Below are positions 62,628 to 64,000 of a stretch of 64,000 bases of DNA, piece after piece. Origin of the DNA: Lepidodermella squamata (Eukaryota; Gastrotricha); contig JBLDXI010000066.1 of NCBI GenBank assembly GCA_047495785.1, positions 558,001 through 622,000 of the forward strand, read 5' to 3'. The position numbers and the translations under genes are program-made. Positions within the stretch are counted from its first letter, which is position 1, and each line of letters opens with the position of its first letter. The notes below the pieces were generated by a model that searched no databases, was not told the DNA's origin, and was given only the letters and a program-made list of their open reading frames with translations.

Positions 62628-63341
62628 ATGAAATCTAGTTCAATTTTTATTCCCAGCGAATGGTCAGGAGGTCTACATGGCTCCGATTTATACCTACGTG
62701 CGGATGGAAAGAAAGGGTTTATGAGTAATTTGAATGCAAATAATTTCAAAATTGAAAACCTTGGCCGCCCCGTTTTCGACAATGATGCAGCATCGAAATT
62801 GTGGGTTGAAGAAAACACATTGAATGAAAAAGAATCCAGGCGGCTGATCGAATCGTATAAGCCGCTGCAGTACGCTGATGACAGAACCATCGACATGAAT
62901 GGCGGTCGAATAACAAACGTGGCATACCCTATAGCTCTTTTTGACGTAGTCAACAAGCAATACGTTGACGGGCAGGTATTTTCAGGCTCCGGCGAGGGTC
63001 ATGCGAGTGACCAAACGCAAATGGTGGTAACAAGGGTTATAACCCACACATTACTGGTTCAAATTAATGACGAATTGTCTTTTCTCGAAAATATTCTGGC
63101 TAATGTGCAATTTTGGTTTAGAGTTTGGGGAAATGTCTCACCTGGTTGCACTTGTGATTTCATGAAAAACGGCAGCGTCCTAATTTCCAAATATTTTTCA
63201 TTCGATTACGAGGCGATCCGTAATATAGCTGAATACTGTACTTTCGTAGAACAGTTTGAGAAAGGTGACACTTTCAATATCGTGATGTCTTCCAGCAAAC
63301 CTATGCCCGTTGAATTTTACTTGAAAATATCTAATTTTTGA
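62628..63341 (+). CDS. Fibre-like / attachment protein candidate
   Basis: 237 residues. Two repeats, 'NANNFKIENLGRPVFDNDAA' with KLWVEE and 'MNGGRITNVAYPIALFDVV' with KQYVDG, follow the pattern 'G..I.Nl..P....Da..k.Yv' of phage and virus tail-fibre shafts. The C-terminal ~110 residues (after FSGSGEGHASDQTQM) look like a separate beta-rich head. By analogy it would be a trimeric spike with a receptor-binding tip. Not identified by alignment. Confidence 0.55.
   Translation: MKSSSIFIPSEWSGGLHGSDLYLRADGKKGFMSNLNANNFKIENLGRPVFDNDAASKLWVEENTLNEKESRRLIESYKPLQYADDRTIDMNGGRITNVAYPIALFDVVNKQYVDGQVFSGSGEGHASDQTQMVVTRVITHTLLVQINDELSFLENILANVQFWFRVWGNVSPGCTCDFMKNGSVLISKYFSFDYEAIRNIAEYCTFVEQFEKGDTFNIVMSSSKPMPVEFYLKISNF
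63328..63335 (+). promoter_or_regulatory. Late-type octamer TATCTAAT
   Basis: 20 nt before the ATG at 63348; overlaps the end of the fibre-like gene. Confidence 0.45.
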
Positions 63342-63347
63342 TAAACG

Positions 63348-63968
63348 ATGAATAGCAGTGATACACAAGTTCATGTGCGAGCTGAGAGTAGTCAGATCTA
63401 TCCAACCGCACCACGCCTATCATTTCCTAGTTCACCAGTGCAAGAATTCAGGCTCTCTGAACTGCGGCGCCTGAAAGAATTTTTGAACAAAGAGATGGAA
63501 ATGAGGTACAAACTATATAGAAAATATAAAAAATGGGCTAAAATCTGTTCGAAATTAAACATTGGTTTAACTGGCGTATCAATCTTGACAGGAATCGGCG
63601 GAATTGGTGTCCTTACTACTGTTGCCGGAATTCCTATCGCAGTTATCCTAGAAGGAGTTGCACTTGGTGGAGGATTTATTAGCATAATTGTGAACTCCGC
63701 GGCGAGTGCCTTGGAAGAGAAAGCCCAGAAGCATGAACGTATATGCACGCTGGCTTCTTCCAAGCTCAACTCGCTGGGTGACATGCTCGCGAAAGCTTTG
63801 GAGGATGGAAACATCACTGAAACTGAATATAATTTGATTATAAAAGAGCATGATAAGTACGTTGATTTGAAACAAAGTCTCAGGGGAAGCCTGAAATTCC
63901 CAACAGATGATGACATGAAAACGCGTATATTGTCTCAAATCACCCACTCGAAATTCAAAAAAAGTTGA
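63348..63968 (+). CDS. Membrane-associated coiled-coil protein of the Polinton, 206 aa
   Basis: A disordered Ser/Pro-rich start (to about 35) is followed by a charged helix (LRRLKEFLNKEMEMRYKLYR). A hydrophobic Gly-rich hairpin comes next (GLTGVSILTGIGGIGVLTTV, then IPIAVILEGVALGGG). A second charged helical part has KHERICTLASSKLNSL and ALEDGNITETEYNLIIKEH. Helix-hydrophobic hairpin-helix proteins like this are frequent in animal Polintons and their function is not known. Last gene before the window ends. Confidence 0.6.
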   Translation: MNSSDTQVHVRAESSQIYPTAPRLSFPSSPVQEFRLSELRRLKEFLNKEMEMRYKLYRKYKKWAKICSKLNIGLTGVSILTGIGGIGVLTTVAGIPIAVILEGVALGGGFISIIVNSAASALEEKAQKHERICTLASSKLNSLGDMLAKALEDGNITETEYNLIIKEHDKYVDLKQSLRGSLKFPTDDDMKTRILSQITHSKFKKS

Positions 63969-64000
63969 TTGATTGATGGCTTGCCATTTCGGGGCCATCG

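Larger units (their letters stand above)
50249..64000. mobile_element. Polinton/Maverick (adintovirus-like) element, right end not in window
   Basis: Fourteen tightly packed intronless genes with the hallmark set: protein-primed PolB, retroviral-type integrase with chromodomain, FtsK/A32-like ATPase, double jelly-roll capsid, probable penton and adenain-like protease. Gaps are mostly 10-50 bp, unlike the surrounding host genes, which have introns. No stops or frameshifts were seen in any hallmark gene, so the copy is recent or still functional. The left terminal repeat should lie between about 49300 and 50248 but cannot be proven without the right end. PolB and integrase are on the minus strand, nearly everything else on the plus strand. 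Confidence 0.88.

Noticed and set aside
63398-63916. 172-codon minus-strand frame and overlapping minus frames at 61152-61493 and 62609-62960
   Set aside because: Antisense shadows of Polinton genes with better features on the plus strand.
1-64000. CRISPR arrays, bacterial operons or rRNA
   Set aside because: No regularly spaced identical repeats, no Shine-Dalgarno-led gene strings outside the Polinton, and no rRNA-like sequence seen.

Overview
The window comes from a compact invertebrate animal genome carrying an integrated Polinton/Maverick (adintovirus-like) element at its right end. Evidence for a metazoan host: most genes are split by 45-100 bp GT-AG introns with TTTTCAG-type acceptors, and the families present are animal ones (arthropod-type gustatory-like receptors, CTHRC1-like secreted proteins, a TIR/NB-ARC/ankyrin receptor, a RING/J-domain protein). 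I cannot name the species; the receptors and short introns favour a protostome, possibly an ecdysozoan.

Layout. 1-10 kb: four members (one cut by the window edge) of a family of 8-pass membrane proteins on the minus strand, with a plus-strand TIR / double NB-ARC / ankyrin gene between them. 10-15.2 kb and 21.5-24.7 kb: five seven-pass gustatory-like receptor genes, all with the same phase-0 intron just before the TYFLILMDF signature. Two are recent duplicates that each carry a copy of a small secreted-protein gene downstream. Between these blocks lie a RING/glycine-rich/J-domain gene and a ~3.0 kb element with 14-bp terminal inverted repeats starting CACTC. 25-48 kb: five tandem minus-strand genes for secreted proteins with an N-terminal Cys-rich PAN/apple-like region and three CTHRC1-like domains. 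Each has 9 exons (10 in one copy), including a 29-bp microexon. One copy has lost its 5' end, and small relics of other copies lie in the spacers. A fifth 8-pass gene (28.4-29.5 kb) and a five-exon single-pass membrane protein gene (30.4-32.6 kb) sit inside this block. 48.2-49.3 kb: three tRNA-like (SINE or Pol III) units and a small acidic coiled-coil ORF.

50.2-64 kb (right end not reached): an intronless, densely packed and apparently undamaged Polinton. It encodes protein-primed DNA polymerase B, an integrase with an N-terminal parvovirus-type phospholipase A2 domain and a C-terminal chromodomain, a packaging ATPase, double jelly-roll major capsid protein, probable penton, adenain-type protease, hydrophobic core/membrane proteins, a 47-aa zinc ribbon, a VLTF3-like zinc-ribbon protein and a fibre-like protein. 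PolB and a small AT-hook gene share a TATATAAGAA box near their ATGs. Seven virion-side genes, the ATPase included, carry a WATCTARY-like octamer 13-26 nt before the ATG (usually 18-21), suggesting early and late promoter classes.

Exon models for the spliced host genes were built by hand from splice sites. All summed to whole codons, and the paralogues agree in exon length and phase.
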